A stretch of DNA of 64,000 bases, from positions 13,768,157-13,832,156 of the forward strand of contig NW_027480429.1 of NCBI RefSeq assembly GCF_051401765.1, written 5' to 3'. Position 1 is the stretch's first letter, and each line of letters starts with the position of its first letter. Of the stretch, positions 12,549-25,460 are shown piece after piece. This DNA is from Calliopsis andreniformis (Eukaryota > Arthropoda > Insecta > Hymenoptera > Andrenidae). A program made the position numbers and the translations under genes. Under the pieces are notes generated by a model. That model worked only from the letters and a program-made list of their open reading frames with translations. It was not told the DNA's origin and searched no databases.

Positions 12549-14706
12549 CGGGCAACCTAGGCTTCACTCTAGGGCGGTGCCCCACCAGGTCGAATAATTA
12601 GGGCCTTAGAAGTCAGCGCCAGAAGCATAAAATACAATATAAACACAACGGCTTTTACGTCGTATAGAAGGAATAATTGCAACCAGTGTTAAAGTTGTGG
12701 TCATTTCTACGTTCCGAGCAACCTATGATTCACTCTAGGGCGTTGGTCCACCAGACCGAATAGTTAGGGCCTTAGAAAGCAACGACAGAAGCATAAAATA
12801 CAATATAAATACAACAGTTGTTCCATCGTGTAACAGGAACATTTGCAACCAGTGTGAACGATATGGTCATTTCTACGGTCCGGGCAACCTAGGATTCACT
12901 CTAGGGCGTTGCTCCACCAGACCGAATAGTTAGGCCCTTAGAAGTCAACGCCGGAAGCATAAAATACAACATAAATACAACAGCTCTTCCATCGCATATA
13001 ATGTATATTTGCAAACAGTGTGAAAGTAATGGTCATTTCTACGTTTCGGGCAACCTAGGATTCACTCTACGGCGTTGCTCCATGTGATCGAATAATTGGG
13101 GACTTAGAATTCAACGCCAGAAGAATAAAATACAATTAAAATGCCACAGTTTTTCCATCGTATAACAGGATTAACTGCAACCAGTGTGAAAGTAATGGTC
13201 ATTTCTACGTTCCGGGCAACATAGGCTTCACTCTAGGGCGTTGCTCCACCAGATCGAATAGCAAGAATCTTTGAAGTCAACGCCCGAAACATAAAATACA
13301 ATATAAATACAACAGTTTTTCCATCGTATAAAACGAATTATATCAACCAGTGTGAAAGTGATGGTCATTTCTACGATCCGGGCAACCTAGGCTTCACTCT
13401 AGGGCGTTGTTCCACCAGATCGAATAGTTAGGGCGCCAGAAGTCGACGCCAGGGGCATAAAATACAATATAAATACAACAGCTATTCCATCGTATAAAAC
13501 GAAGAATTGCAACCAGTATGAAAGTTATGGTCATTTCTACGTTCCGGGCAACCTAGGCTTCTCCCTAGGGCGTTAGTCCACCAGATCGTATGGTTGGGGC
13601 CTTAGAAGTCAACTCCCGAAGCATAAAATGCAATAAAAATACAACAGTTTTTCCATCGTATAACAGGAATAATTGCAACCAGTGTGAAAGAGATGGTCAT
13701 TTCTACGTACCGGGCTACCTAGGCTTCACTCTAGCTCGTTGTTCCACCAAATCGAATAGTTAGGGCCTAAGATGTCAACGCCGGAAGCATAAAATACGAT
13801 ATATGTACAACAGTCTTTCCATCGTATAAAACGAATAATTGCAACCACTGTGAAAGTAATGGCCATTTCAACATTCCGGGAATCCTAGGCTTCACTCTAG
13901 GGCGGTGCTCCACCAGATCAAATAGTTAGGGCCTAAGAAGTGAACGCCAGAAGCATAAAATACAATATAAATACAACAGTTTTTCTATCATATAAAACGA
14001 GTAATTGCAACCAGTATGAAAGTTGTGGTCATTTCTACTTTCCGGGCAACCTAGGCTCCACTCTAGGGCGTTGCTCCACCAAACCGAATAGCTAGGGCCT
14101 TAGAAGTCAACGCCAGAAGCATAAAATACAATAAAGATGTAAAAGTTTTTCCATCGTATAACAGGAATAACTGCAAACAGTGTGAAAGTACTGGTCATTT
14201 CTACGTCCCGGGTAACCTAGGTTTCACTCTAGGGCGTTGCTCCACCAGATCGAATAGCTAGGGACTTAGAATTCAACGCCATAAGAATAAAATACAATAT
14301 AAATATAACAGTTTTTCCATCGTATAAAACGAATAATAGCAACCAGTGTGAAAGTTATGGTCATTTCAACGTTCCGGTCAATCTAGGCTTCACTCTAGGG
14401 CGATGCTCCACCAGATCAATCAGGTAGGGCCTTAGAAGTCAACGCCCGAAGCATAAAATGAAAAATAAATAGAACAGTTTTTCCATTGTATAAAACGAAT
14501 AATTGCTACCAGTGTAAAAGTTATGGTCATTTCAACGTTCCGGGCAACCTACGCTTCACCCTAGGGCGTTGTTCCGCCAGATCGAATAGTTAGGGCCTAA
14601 GCAGTGAACGCCAGAAGCATAAAATACAATATTAATACAACAGTTTTTCCATCATATAAAACGAATAATTGCAACCCGTGTGAAAGTGATGGTCATTTCT
14701 ACGTTA
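12549..14706 (+). repeat. 13-mer higher-order repeat, copy 2 (2158 bp)
   Basis: This is the tandem partner of 10391-12548. The junction reads ACGTTACGGGCAACC. The left part matches the copy end near 14700 (ACGTTACGGGCAACATAGG) and the right part matches the copy start near 10385 (ACGTTCCGGGCAACCTAGG). The exchange point therefore lies within about CGGGCAAC, at the left arm of the monomer dyad. Confidence 0.92.
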
Positions 14707-16592
14707 CGGGCAACATAGGCTTCACTCTAGGGCGTTGCTCCACCAGATCAAACAGTTAGGGCCTAAGAAGTCAACGCCAGAAGCATAAAACACAATATAA
14801 ATACAACAGCTTTTCCATCGTATATAATGTATATTTGCAAACAGTGTGAAAGTAATGGTCATTTCCATGTTCCGGGCAACCTAGACTTCACTCTAGGTTG
14901 TTGCTCCACCAGATCGAATAGTTAGGGCCTTAGAAGTCAACGCCCGAAGCATAAAATACAGGATAAATAGAACAGTTTCTCCATTGTATAAAGCGAATAA
15001 TTGCTACCAGTGTGAAAGTTGTGGTCATTTCTGCTTTCAGGGCAACCTAGGCTTCACCCTAGGGCGCTGCTCCAACAGATTGAATAGTTAGGGCCTTAGA
15101 AGTCGATGCCCGAAGCATAAAATACAATATAAATATAACAGTTTTTCCATCGTATAAAACGAATAATTGCTACCAGTGTAAAAGTTATGTTCATTTCTAC
15201 TTTCCGGGCAACCTAGGCTTCACTCTAGGGCGTTGCTCCACCAGATCGAATAGTTAGGGCCTAAGAAGTGATCGCCAGATGCATAAAATACAATATAAAT
15301 ACAACAGTTTTTCCATCATATAAAACGAATAATTGCCACCAGTATGAAAGCTATGGTCATTTCTACTTTCCGGGCAACCTAGGCTTCACCCTAGGGCGTT
15401 GCTCCAACAGATTGAATAGTTAGGGCCTTAGAAGTCTATGCACGAAGCATAAAATGCAATAAAAATACAACAGTTTTTCCATCATATAACAGGAATAATT
15501 GCAACCAATTTGAAAGTGATGGTCATTTATACGTACCGGGCAACCTAGGCTTCACTCGAAGGCGTTGCTCCACCAGATCGAATAGATAGGGCCTTAGAAG
15601 TCAACGCCATAAGAAAAAAACACAATATAAGTACAACAGTTTTTCCGTCATATAAAACGAATAATTGCAACCAGTACGAAAGTTATGGTCATTTCTACTT
15701 TTCGGGCAACCTAGGCTTCACCCTGGGGCGTTGCTCCAACAGATTGAATAGTTTGGGCCTTAGAAGTCAATGCCCGAAGCATAAAATGCAATAAAAATAC
15801 AACAGTTTTTCCATCGTATAAAACGAATAATTGCAACCAGTATGAAACTTATCGTCATTTCTACTTTCCGAGCAACCTAGGCTTCACCCTAGGGCGTTGC
15901 TCCAACAGATTGAATAGTTAGGGACTTGGAAGTCAACGCCCCAACCATAAAATGCAAAAAAAATACAACAGTGTTTCCATCATATAACAGGAATAATTGC
16001 AACCAGTTTGAAAGTGATGGTCATTTCTACGTTCCGAGCACCCTAGGCGTCACTCTAGGGCGTTGCTCCACCAGATCGAATAGTTACGGCCTTAGAAGTC
16101 AACGCCAGAAGCATAAAATACGATATAAATACAACAGCTTTTCCATCGTATAAAACGAATAATTGCTACCAGTGTGAAAGTTATGGTCATTTCTACTTTC
16201 CGGGCAACTTAGGCTTCACCCTAGGGCGTTGTTCCACCTGATGGAATAGTTAGGGCCCAAGAAGTCAACGTCAGAAGCATAGAATACGATATAAATACAA
16301 CTGCTTGTCCATCGTATAAAACGAATAATTGCAACCAGTTTGAAAGTGACGGTCATTTCTACGTACCAGGCAACCTAGGCTTCACTATAGGGCGTTGCTC
16401 CACCAGATCAAACAATAAGTGCCTTAGAAGTCAGCGCCCGAGGCATAAAATACAAAATAAATAGAACAGTTTTTCCATTGTATAAAACGAATAATTGCTG
16501 CCAGTGTAAAAGTTATGTTCATTTCTACGTTCCGGGCAACCTAGGCTTCACCCTAGGGCGTTGTTCCACCAGATCGAATAGTTAGGGTCTTA
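14707..16592 (+). repeat. Mixed monomers with blocks reused in and after the 17-mer
   Basis: About eleven monomers lie here. The stretch 15265 to about 15920 (GTGATCGCCAGATGC, TCTATGCACGAAGC, TTATACGTACCGGGC, CACTCGAAGGCG) reappears near 19914-20360 and 22738-23573. The stretch 16261 to about 16570 (CTACGTACC, CACTATAGGGCG, GCCCGAGGCATAAAATAC) reappears near 19582-19905 and 22406-22730. This region therefore looks ancestral to part of the 17-mer. Confidence 0.85.
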
Positions 16593-17421
16593 GAAGTCAA
16601 CGCCAGAAGCATAAGATACAATATAAATTCAACACTTTTTCCATCGTATAACAGGTATAATTGCAGCCAGTGTGAAAGATATGGTCATTTCTACGTTCCG
16701 GGCAACCCAGGCTTCACTCTAGCGCGTTGCTCCACCAGATCGAATAGTTAGGGCCTTAGAAGTCAACGCCAGAAGCAAAAATACAATAAAGATGCAACAG
16801 TTTTTCCATCGTATAACAGGAATAATTGCAACCAGTGTGGAGGTAATGGTATGTTCTACGTTCCGGGCAACCTATGCTTCACTCTAGGGCGGTGCTCTAC
16901 CAGATTAAATAGTTAGCGCCTAGGAAGTCAACGCCAGAAGCATAAAACACAATATAAATACAACAGCTTTTCCATTGTATATAATGTATATTTGCAAACA
17001 GTGTGAAAGTAATAGTCATTTCCATGTTCCGGGCAACCTAGTCTTCACTCTAGGGCGTTGTTCCACCAGATCGAATAGTTAGGGCCTAAGAAGTCAACGC
17101 CAGAAGAATAAAATACAATATAAGTACAATAGTTTTTCCATCGCATAAAATGAATAATGGCAAACATTGTGAAAGTAATGGTCATTTCTACGTTCCGGGC
17201 AACCTAGGCGTCACTATAGGGCGTTGCTCCACCACACCTAATAGCTACGGCCTTAGAAGTCAACCCCAGATGAATAAAATACAATAAAGGTGCCACAGCA
17301 TTTCCATCGTATAAAACGAATAATTGCAACCAGTGCGAAAGTTATGGTCATTTCTACTTTCCGGGCAACCTAGGCTTCACCCTAGGGCGTTGTTCCACCA
17401 GATCGAACAGCTAGGGCCCAA
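16593..17421 (+). repeat. Block E, right copy, fused to a 13-mer fragment
   Basis: This matches 8295-9122 unit by unit. It keeps the full CCGGGCAACC near 17030 where the left copy has lost one G near 8731. Just after it, near 17426-17432 within GTCAACGCC, the sequence switches to the monomer found at 11779 in the 13-mer. This is a clear mosaic junction between two blocks about 3 kb apart elsewhere in the array. Confidence 0.87.
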
Positions 17422-17540
17422 GAAGTCAACGCCAGAAGCATGAAATACAATATAAATACAACAGTTTTTCTATCATATAAAACGAGTAATTGCAACCAGT
17501 ATGAAAGTTGTGGTCATTTCTACTTTCCGGGCAACCTAGG
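17422..17540 (+). repeat. 13-mer fragment leading into the 17-mer
   Basis: It matches about 11779-11900 (CTATCATATAAAACGAGTAA, AGTTGTGGTCATTTC) at an offset of 5643 bp, about 34 units. The match runs on into the start of the 17-mer as far as about 18050. That shared stretch, about three monomers, thus exists near 11890, 14050, 17541 and 20365. Confidence 0.83.
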
Positions 17541-20364
17541 CTCCACTCTAGGGCGTTGCTCCACCAAACCGAATAGCTAGGGCCTTAGAAGTCAACGCCA
17601 GAAGCATAAAATACAATAAAGATGTAAAAGTTTTTCCATCGTATAACAGGAATAACTGCAAACAGTGTGAAAGTACTGGTCATTTCTACGTCCCGGGTAA
17701 CCTAGGTTTCACTCTAGGGCGTTGCTCCACCAGATCGAATAGCTAGGGACTTAGAATTCAACGCCATAAGAATAAAATACAATATAAATATAACAGTTTT
17801 TCCATCGTATAAAACGAATAATAGCAACCAGTGTGAAAGTTATGGTCATTTCAACGTTCCGGTCAATCTAGGCTTCACTCTAGGGCGATGCGACACCAGA
17901 TCAATCAGTTAGGGCCTTAGAAGTCAACGCCCGAAGCATAAAATGAAAAATAAATAGAACAGTTTTTCCATTGTATAAAACGAATAATTGCTACCAGTGT
18001 AAAAGTTATGGTCATTTCAACGTTCCGGGCAACCTACGCTTCACCCTAGGGCGTTGCTCCACCAGATCGAATAGTTAGGGCCTTAGAAGTCAACGCCCGA
18101 AGCATAAAATACAAAATAAATAAAACACTTTTTCCATCGTATAAAACGAATAATTGCTACCAGTGTAAAAGTTATGTTCATTTCTACTTTCCGGGCAACC
18201 TAGGCTTCACTCTAGGGCGTTGCTCCACCAGATCGAATAGTTAGGGCCTTAGAAGTCAACGCCCGAAGCATAAAATACAGAATAAATAGAACAGTTTTTC
18301 CATCGTATAAAACGAATAATTGCTACCAGTGTGAAAGTCATGGTCATTTCTACTTTCCGGGCAACCTAGGCTTCACCCTAGGGCGTTGCTCCAACAGATT
18401 GAATAGTTAGGGCCTTAGAAGTCAATGCCCGAAGCATAAAATGCGATATAAATAAAACAGTTTTTCCATCGTATAAAACGAATAATTGCTACCAGTGTGA
18501 AAGTTATGGTCATTTCTACGTTCCGCGCAACCTGGGCTTTACCCCACGGCGTTGTTCCACCAGACGGAATAGTTAGGGTTTGGAAGAAGTCAACGCCAGA
18601 AGCATAAAATACGATATAAATACAACAGCTTTTCCATCGTATATAAGGTATACTTGCAAACAGTGTCAAAGTAATGGTCATTTCTACGTACCGGGCAACC
18701 TAGGCTCCACTCTAGGGCGTTGCTCCACCAAATCGAATAACTAGGTCCTTAGAAGTCAACGCCAGAAGAATAAAATACAATAAAGATGCAAAAGTTTTTC
18801 CATCGTATAACAGGAATAACTGCAAACAGTATGAAAGTACTGGTCATTTCTACATTCCGGGTAACCTAGGTTTCACGCTAGGGCGTTGCTCCACCAGATC
18901 GAATAGCTAGGGACTTAGAATTCAACGCCTTAAGAATAAAATACAATATAAGTACACCAGTTTTTCCATCGTATAAAATGAATAATTGCAACCAGTGTGA
19001 AAGTTATGGTCATTTCTACATTTCGAGCAACCTAGGCTTCACTCTAGGGCGTTGTTCCACCAGATCGAATAGATAGGGCCAAAGAAGTGAACTGCAGAAG
19101 CATAAAATACAATATAAATACAACAGTTTTTCCATCCTATAAAACGAATAATTGCAACCAGTATGAAAGTTATGGTCATTTCTACTTTCCGGGCGACCTA
19201 GGCTTGACCCTAGGGCGTTGCTCCAACAGATTGAATAGTTAGGGCCTTAGAAGTCAATGCCCGAAGCATAAAATACATTATAAATACAACAGTTTTTCCA
19301 TCATATAAAACGAATAATTGCAACTAGTATGAAAGTTATGGTCATTTCTACTTTCCGGGCAACCTAGGCTTCACCCTAGGGCGTTGCTCCAACAGATTGA
19401 ATAGTTAGGGCCTTAGAAGTCAATGCCCAAAGCATAAAATGCAATAAAAATACAACAGTCTTTCCATCATATAACAGGAATAATTGCAACCCGTGTGAAA
19501 GCTATGGTCATTTCTACTTTCCGGGAAACCCAGGCTTCACCCTAGGGAGTTGTTCCACATGATGAAATAGTTAGGGCCTAAGAAGTCAACGCCAGAAGCA
19601 TAACATACGATATAAATACAACAGCTTTTCCATCGCATAAAACGAATAATTGCAACCAGTTTGAAAGTGATGGTCATTTCTACGTACCGGGCAACCTAGG
19701 CTTCACTATAGGGCGTTGCTCCACCAGATCAAACAGTAAGTGCCTTAGAAGTCAGCGCCCGAGGCATAAAATACAAAATAAATAGAACAGTTTTTCCATT
19801 GTATAAAACGAATAATTGCTACCAGTGTAAAGGTTATGTTCATTTCTACGTTCCGGGCAACCTAGGCTTCACCCTAGGGCGTTGTTCCACCAGATCGAAT
19901 AGTTCGGGCCTAAGAAGTGATCGCCAGATGCATAAAATACAATATAAATACAACAGTTTTTCCATCATATAAAACGAATAATTGCCACCAGTATGAAAGC
20001 TATGGTCATTTCTACTTTCCGGGCAACCTAGGCTTCACCCTAGGGCGTTGCTCCAACAGATTGAATAGTTAGGGCCTTAGAAGTCTATGCACGAAGCATA
20101 AAATGCAATAAGAATACAACAGTTTTTCCATCATATAACAGGAATAATTGCAACCAATTTGAAAGTGATGGTCATTTATACGTACCGGGCAACCTAGGCT
20201 TCACTCGAAGGCGTTGCTCCACCAGATCGAATAGTTAGGGCCTTAGAAGTCAACGCCATAAGAAAAAAACACAATATAAGTACAACAGTTTTTCCATCAT
20301 ATAAAACGAATAATTGCAACCAGTACGAAAGTTATGGTCATTTCTACTTTTCGGGCAACCTAGG
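17541..20364 (+). repeat. 17-mer higher-order repeat, copy 1 (2824 bp)
   Basis: Seventeen monomers are repeated in tandem at an offset of 2824 bp. The differences I noted by eye are single bases or pairs near 17892 (GCGACACC/GCTCCACC), 18546, 19106, 19531, 19728 and 19981. Very few changes over 2.8 kb indicate a recent event. The first three monomers are shared with the end of the 13-mer. Confidence 0.93.
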
Positions 20365-23188
20365 CTCCACTCTAGGGCGTTGCTCCACCAAACCGAATAG
20401 CTAGGGCCTTAGAAGTCAACGCCAGAAGCATAAAATACAATAAAGATGTAAAAGTTTTTCCATCGTATAACAGGAATAACTGCAAACAGTGTGAAAGTAC
20501 TGGTCATTTCTACGTCCCGGGTAACCTAGGTTTCACTCTAGGGCGTTGCTCCACCAGATCGAATAGCTAGGGACTTAGAATTCAACGCCATAAGAATAAA
20601 ATACAATATAAATATAACAGTTTTTCCATCGTATAAAACGAATAATAGCAACCAGTGTGAAAGTTATGGTCATTTCAACGTTCCGGTCAATCTAGGCTTC
20701 ACTCTAGGGCGATGCTCCACCAGATCAATCAGTTAGGGCCTTAGAAGTCAACGCCCGAAGCATAAAATGAAAAATAAATAGAACAGTTTTTCCATTGTAT
20801 AAAACGAATAATTGCTACCAGTGTAAAAGTTATGGTCATTTCAACGTTCCGGGCAACCTACGCTTCACCCTAGGGCGTTGCTCCACCAGATCGAATAGTT
20901 AGGGCCTTAGAAGTCAACGCCCGAAGCATAAAATACAAAATAAATAAAACACTTTTTCCATCGTATAAAACGAATAATTGCTACCAGTGTAAAAGTTATG
21001 TTCATTTCTACTTTCCGGGCAACCTAGGCTTCACTCTAGGGCGTTGCTCCACCAGATCGAATAGTTAGGGCCTTAGAAGTCAACGCCCGAAGCATAAAAT
21101 ACAGAATAAATAGAACAGTTTTTCCATCGTATAAAACGAATAATTGCTACCAGTGTGAAAGTCATGGTCATTTCTACTTTCCGGGCAACCTAGGCTTCAC
21201 CCTAGGGCGTTGCTCCAACAGATTGAATAGTTAGGGCCTTAGAAGTCAATGCCCGAAGCATAAAATGCGATATAAATAAAACAGTTTTTCCATCGTATAA
21301 AACGAATAATTGCTACCAGTGTGAAAGTTATGGTCATTTCTACGTTCCGCGCAACCTGGGCTTTACCCCAGGGCGTTGTTCCACCAGACGGAATAGTTAG
21401 GGTTTGGAAGAAGTCAACGCCAGAAGCATAAAATACGATATAAATACAACAGCTTTTCCATCGTATATAAGGTATACTTGCAAACAGTGTCAAAGTAATG
21501 GTCATTTCTACGTACCGGGCAACCTAGGCTCCACTCTAGGGCGTTGCTCCACCAAATCGAATAACTAGGTCCTTAGAAGTCAACGCCAGAAGAATAAAAT
21601 ACAATAAAGATGCAAAAGTTTTTCCATCGTATAACAGGAATAACTGCAAACAGTATGAAAGTACTGGTCATTTCTACATTCCGGGTAACCTAGGTTTCAC
21701 GCTAGGGCGTTGCTCCACCAGATCGAATAGCTAGGGACTTAGAATTCAACGCCTTAAGAATAAAATACAATATAAGTACACCAGTTTTTCCATCGTATAA
21801 AATGAATAATTGCAACCAGTGTGAAAGTTATGGTCATTTCTACATTTCGAGCAACCTAGGCTTCACTCTAGGGCGTTGTTCCACCAGATCGAATAGATAG
21901 GGCCAAAGAAGTGAACTGCAGAAGCAGAAAATACAATATAAATACAACAGTTTTTCCATCCTATAAAACGAATAATTGCAACCAGTATGAAAGTTATGGT
22001 CATTTCTACTTTCCGGGCGACCTAGGCTTGACCCTAGGGCGTTGCTCCAACAGATTGAATAGTTAGGGCCTTAGAAGTCAATGCCCGAAGCATAAAATAC
22101 ATTATAAATACAACAGTTTTTCCATCATATAAAACGAATAATTGCAACTAGTATGAAAGTTATGGTCATTTCTACTTTCCGGGCAACCTAGGCTTCACCC
22201 TAGGGCGTTGCTCCAACAGATTGAATAGTTAGGGCCTTAGAAGTCAATGCCCAAAGCATAAAATGCAATAAAAATACAACAGTCTTTCCATCATATAACA
22301 GGAATAATTGCAACCCGTGTGAAAGCTATGGTCATTTCTACTTTCCGGGAAACCTAGGCTTCACCCTAGGGAGTTGTTCCACATGATGAAATAGTTAGGG
22401 CCTAAGAAGTCAACGCCAGAAGCATAACATACGATATAAATACAACAGCTTTTCCATCGCATAAAACGAATAATTGCAACCAGTTTGAAAGTGATGGTCA
22501 TTTCTACGTACCGGGCAACCTAGGCTTCACTATAGGGCGTTGTTCCACCAGATCAAACAGTAAGTGCCTTAGAAGTCAGCGCCCGAGGCATAAAATACAA
22601 AATAAATAGAACAGTTTTTCCATTGTATAAAACGAATAATTGCTACCAGTGTAAAGGTTATGTTCATTTCTACGTTCCGGGCAACCTAGGCTTCACCCTA
22701 GGGCGTTGTTCCACCAGATCGAATAGTTCGGGCCTAAGAAGTGATCGCCAGATGCATAAAATACAATATAAATACAACAGTTTTTCCATCATATAAAACG
22801 AGTAATTGCCACCAGTATGAAAGCTATGGTCATTTCTACTTTCCGGGCAACCTAGGCTTCACCCTAGGGCGTTGCTCCAACAGATTGAATAGTTAGGGCC
22901 TTAGAAGTCTATGCACGAAGCATAAAATGCAATAAGAATACAACAGTTTTTCCATCATATAACAGGAATAATTGCAACCAATTTGAAAGTGATGGTCATT
23001 TATACGTACCGGGCAACCTAGGCTTCACTCGAAGGCGTTGCTCCACCAGATCGAATAGTTAGGGCCTTAGAAGTCAACGCCATAAGAAAAAAACACAATA
23101 TAAGTACAACAGTTTTTCCATCATATAAAACGAATAATTGCAACCAGTACGAAAGTTATGGTCATTTCTACTTTTCGGGCAACCTAGG
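20365..23188 (+). repeat. 17-mer higher-order repeat, copy 2 (2824 bp)
   Basis: This is the tandem partner of 17541-20364. At the junction near 20350-20365 the sequence is CTTTTCGGGCAACCTAGGCT followed by CCACTCTAGGG. The left side matches the copy end near 23165, which continues TCACGCTGGGG. The right side matches the copy start near 17530, which has CTTTCCGGGC upstream. The exchange lies within about CGGGCAACCTAGGCT, overlapping the 13-mer exchange site. Confidence 0.92.
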
Positions 23189-23573
23189 CTTCACGCTGGG
23201 GCGTTGCTCCAACAGATTGAATAGTTTGGGCCTTAGAAGTCAATGCCCGAAGCATAAAATGCAATAAAAATACAACAGTTTTTCCATCGTATAACAGGAT
23301 TAATTGCAACCAGTTTGAAAGTGATGGTCATTTCTACGTTCCGGGCAACCTAGGCTTCACTCTAGGGCGTTGCTCCACTAGATCGAAAAGCTAGGGCCTT
23401 AGAAGTCAACGCCAGAAGCATAAAATACAATATAAATACAACAGTTTTTCCACCGTATAAAACGAATAATTGCAACCAGTATGAAACTTATCGTCATTTC
23501 TGCTTTTCGAGCAACCTAGGCTTCACCCTAGGGCGTTGCTCCAACAGATTGAATAGTTAGGGACTTGGAAGGC
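23189..23573 (+). repeat. Continuation of the 15.7-kb block, with an inserted monomer
   Basis: After the 17-mer the sequence follows 15715-15930: GTTTGGGCCTTAG, ATGCCCGAAGC, then GAAACTTATCGTCATTTC and GGGACTTGGAAG. About one monomer with AACAGGATTAATTGC (near 23290-23450) is interposed relative to that source. This supports a block copied from the 15.3-15.9 kb region. Confidence 0.78.
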
Positions 23574-24690
23574 AACGCCGGAAGCATAAAATACAACATA
23601 AATACAACAGTTGTTCCATCGTGTAACAGGAACATTTGCAACCAGTGTGAACGATATGGTCATTTCTACGGTCCGGGCAACCTAGGATTCACTCTAGGGC
23701 GTTGCTCCACCAGACCGAATAGTTAGGCCCTTAGAAGTCAACGCCGGAAGCATAAAATACAACATAAATACAACAGCTCTTCCATCGCATATAATGTATA
23801 TTTGCAAACAGTGTGAAAGTAATGGTCATTTCTACGTTTCGGGCAACCTAGGATTCACTCTACGGCGTTGCTCCACGTGATCGAATAATTGGGGACTTAG
23901 AATTCAACGCCAGAAGAATAAAATACAATTAAAATGCCACAGTTTTTCCATCGTATAACAGGATTAACTGCAACCAGTGTGAAAGTAATGGTCATTTCTA
24001 CGTTCCGGGCAACATAGGCTTCACTCTAGGGCGTTGCTCCACCAGATCGAATAGCAAGAATCTTTGAAGTCAACGCCCGAAACATAAAATACAATATAAA
24101 TACAACAGTTTTTCCATCGTATAAAACGAATTATATCAACCAGTGTGAAAGTGATGGTCATTTCTACGATCCGGGCAACCTAGGCTTCACTCTAGGGCGT
24201 TGTTCCACCAGATCGAATAGTTAGGGCGCCAGAAGTCGACGCCAGGGGCATAAAATACAATATAAATACAACAGCTATTCCATCGTATAAAACGAAGAAT
24301 TGCAACCAGTATGAAAGTTATGGTCATTTCTACGTTCCGGGCAACCTAGGCTTCTCCCTAGGGCGTTAGTCCACCAGATCGTATGGTTAGGGCCTTAGAA
24401 GTCAACTCCCGAAGCATAAAATGCAATAAAAATACAACAGTTTTTCCATCGTATAACAGGAATAATTGCAACCAGTGTGAAAGAGATGGTCATTTCTACG
24501 TACCGGGCTACCTAGGCTTCACTCTAGCTCGTTGTTCCACCAAATCGAATAGTTAGGGCCTAAGATGTCAACGCCGGAAGCATAAAATACGATATATGTA
24601 CAACAGTCTTTCCATCGTATAAAACGAATAATTGCAACCACTGTGAAAGTAATGGCCATTTCAACATTCCGGGAAACCTAGGCTTCACTC
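23574..24690 (+). repeat. Partial third copy of the 13-mer (about 6.5 monomers)
   Basis: From ACAGTTGTTCCATCGTG near 23608 to CAACATTCCGGGAAACC near 24665 this follows 10651 to about 11720 at an offset of 12951 bp (78 units). Small differences are CCACGTGATCG for CCATGTGATCG and GTATGGTTAGGG for GTATGGTTGGGG. It ends before the CGGTGCTCCACC mark of the 13-mer. It is separated from the tandem pair by the entire 17-mer. Confidence 0.9.
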
Positions 24691-24729
24691 TAGGGCGTTG
24701 GTCCACCAGATCCAAAGCCTAGGGCCTAG

Positions 24730-25460
24730 GAAGTCAACGCTAAAAGCATGAAATACAATAAAAATACAACAGTTTTTTCATCGAATAAAACGAATAATTG
24801 CAACCAGTGCGAAAGTTATAGTCATTTCTACGATTCGGGCAACCTAGGCTTCACTCTAGGACGTTGTTCCACCAAATCGAATAGTTAGGGCCTAAGAAGT
24901 CATCGCCTGAAGCATAAAATACAATATAAATACAACAGCTTTTCCATCGTATAAAACGAATAATTGCAACCAGTGTGAAAGTTATGGTCACTTCTACGTT
25001 CCGGTCAACCTTGGCTTCACTCTAGGGCGTTAATCCGCCAGATCCAATATTTAGGGCCTTAGAAGTCAACGCCAGAAGCATAAGATACAATATAAATTCA
25101 ACACTTTTTCCATCGTATAACAGGTATAATTGCAGCCAGTGTGAAAGATATGGTCATTTCTACGTTCCGGGCAACCTAGGCTTCACTCTAGGACGTTGTT
25201 CCACCAGATCGAATAGTTAGGGCCTAAGAAGTCAACGCTAAAAGCATGAAATACAATAAAAATACAACAGTTTTTTCATCGAATAAAACGAATAATTGCA
25301 ACCAGTGCGAAAGTTATAGTCATTTCTACGATTCGGGCAACCTAGGCTTCACTCTAGGACGTTGTTCCACCAGATCGAATAGTTAGGGCCTAAGAAGTCA
25401 ACGCCTGAAGCATAAAATACAATATAAATACAACAGCTTTTCCATCGTATAAAACGAATA
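24730..25460 (+). repeat. 3-mer local repeat (498-bp offset)
   Basis: The monomer with AACGCTAAAAGCATGAAATA, TTTTTTCATCGAATAAAACG and CTACGATTCGGGC starts at 24730 and again at 25228. The next unit (GCCTGAAGC) also recurs, so about 1.4 monomers are shared at a 3-unit offset. Between them lie a copy of the 8150-8290 monomer (CACTTCTACGTTCCGGTCAA) and a copy of the first block E unit near 25066-25190. Confidence 0.83.
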
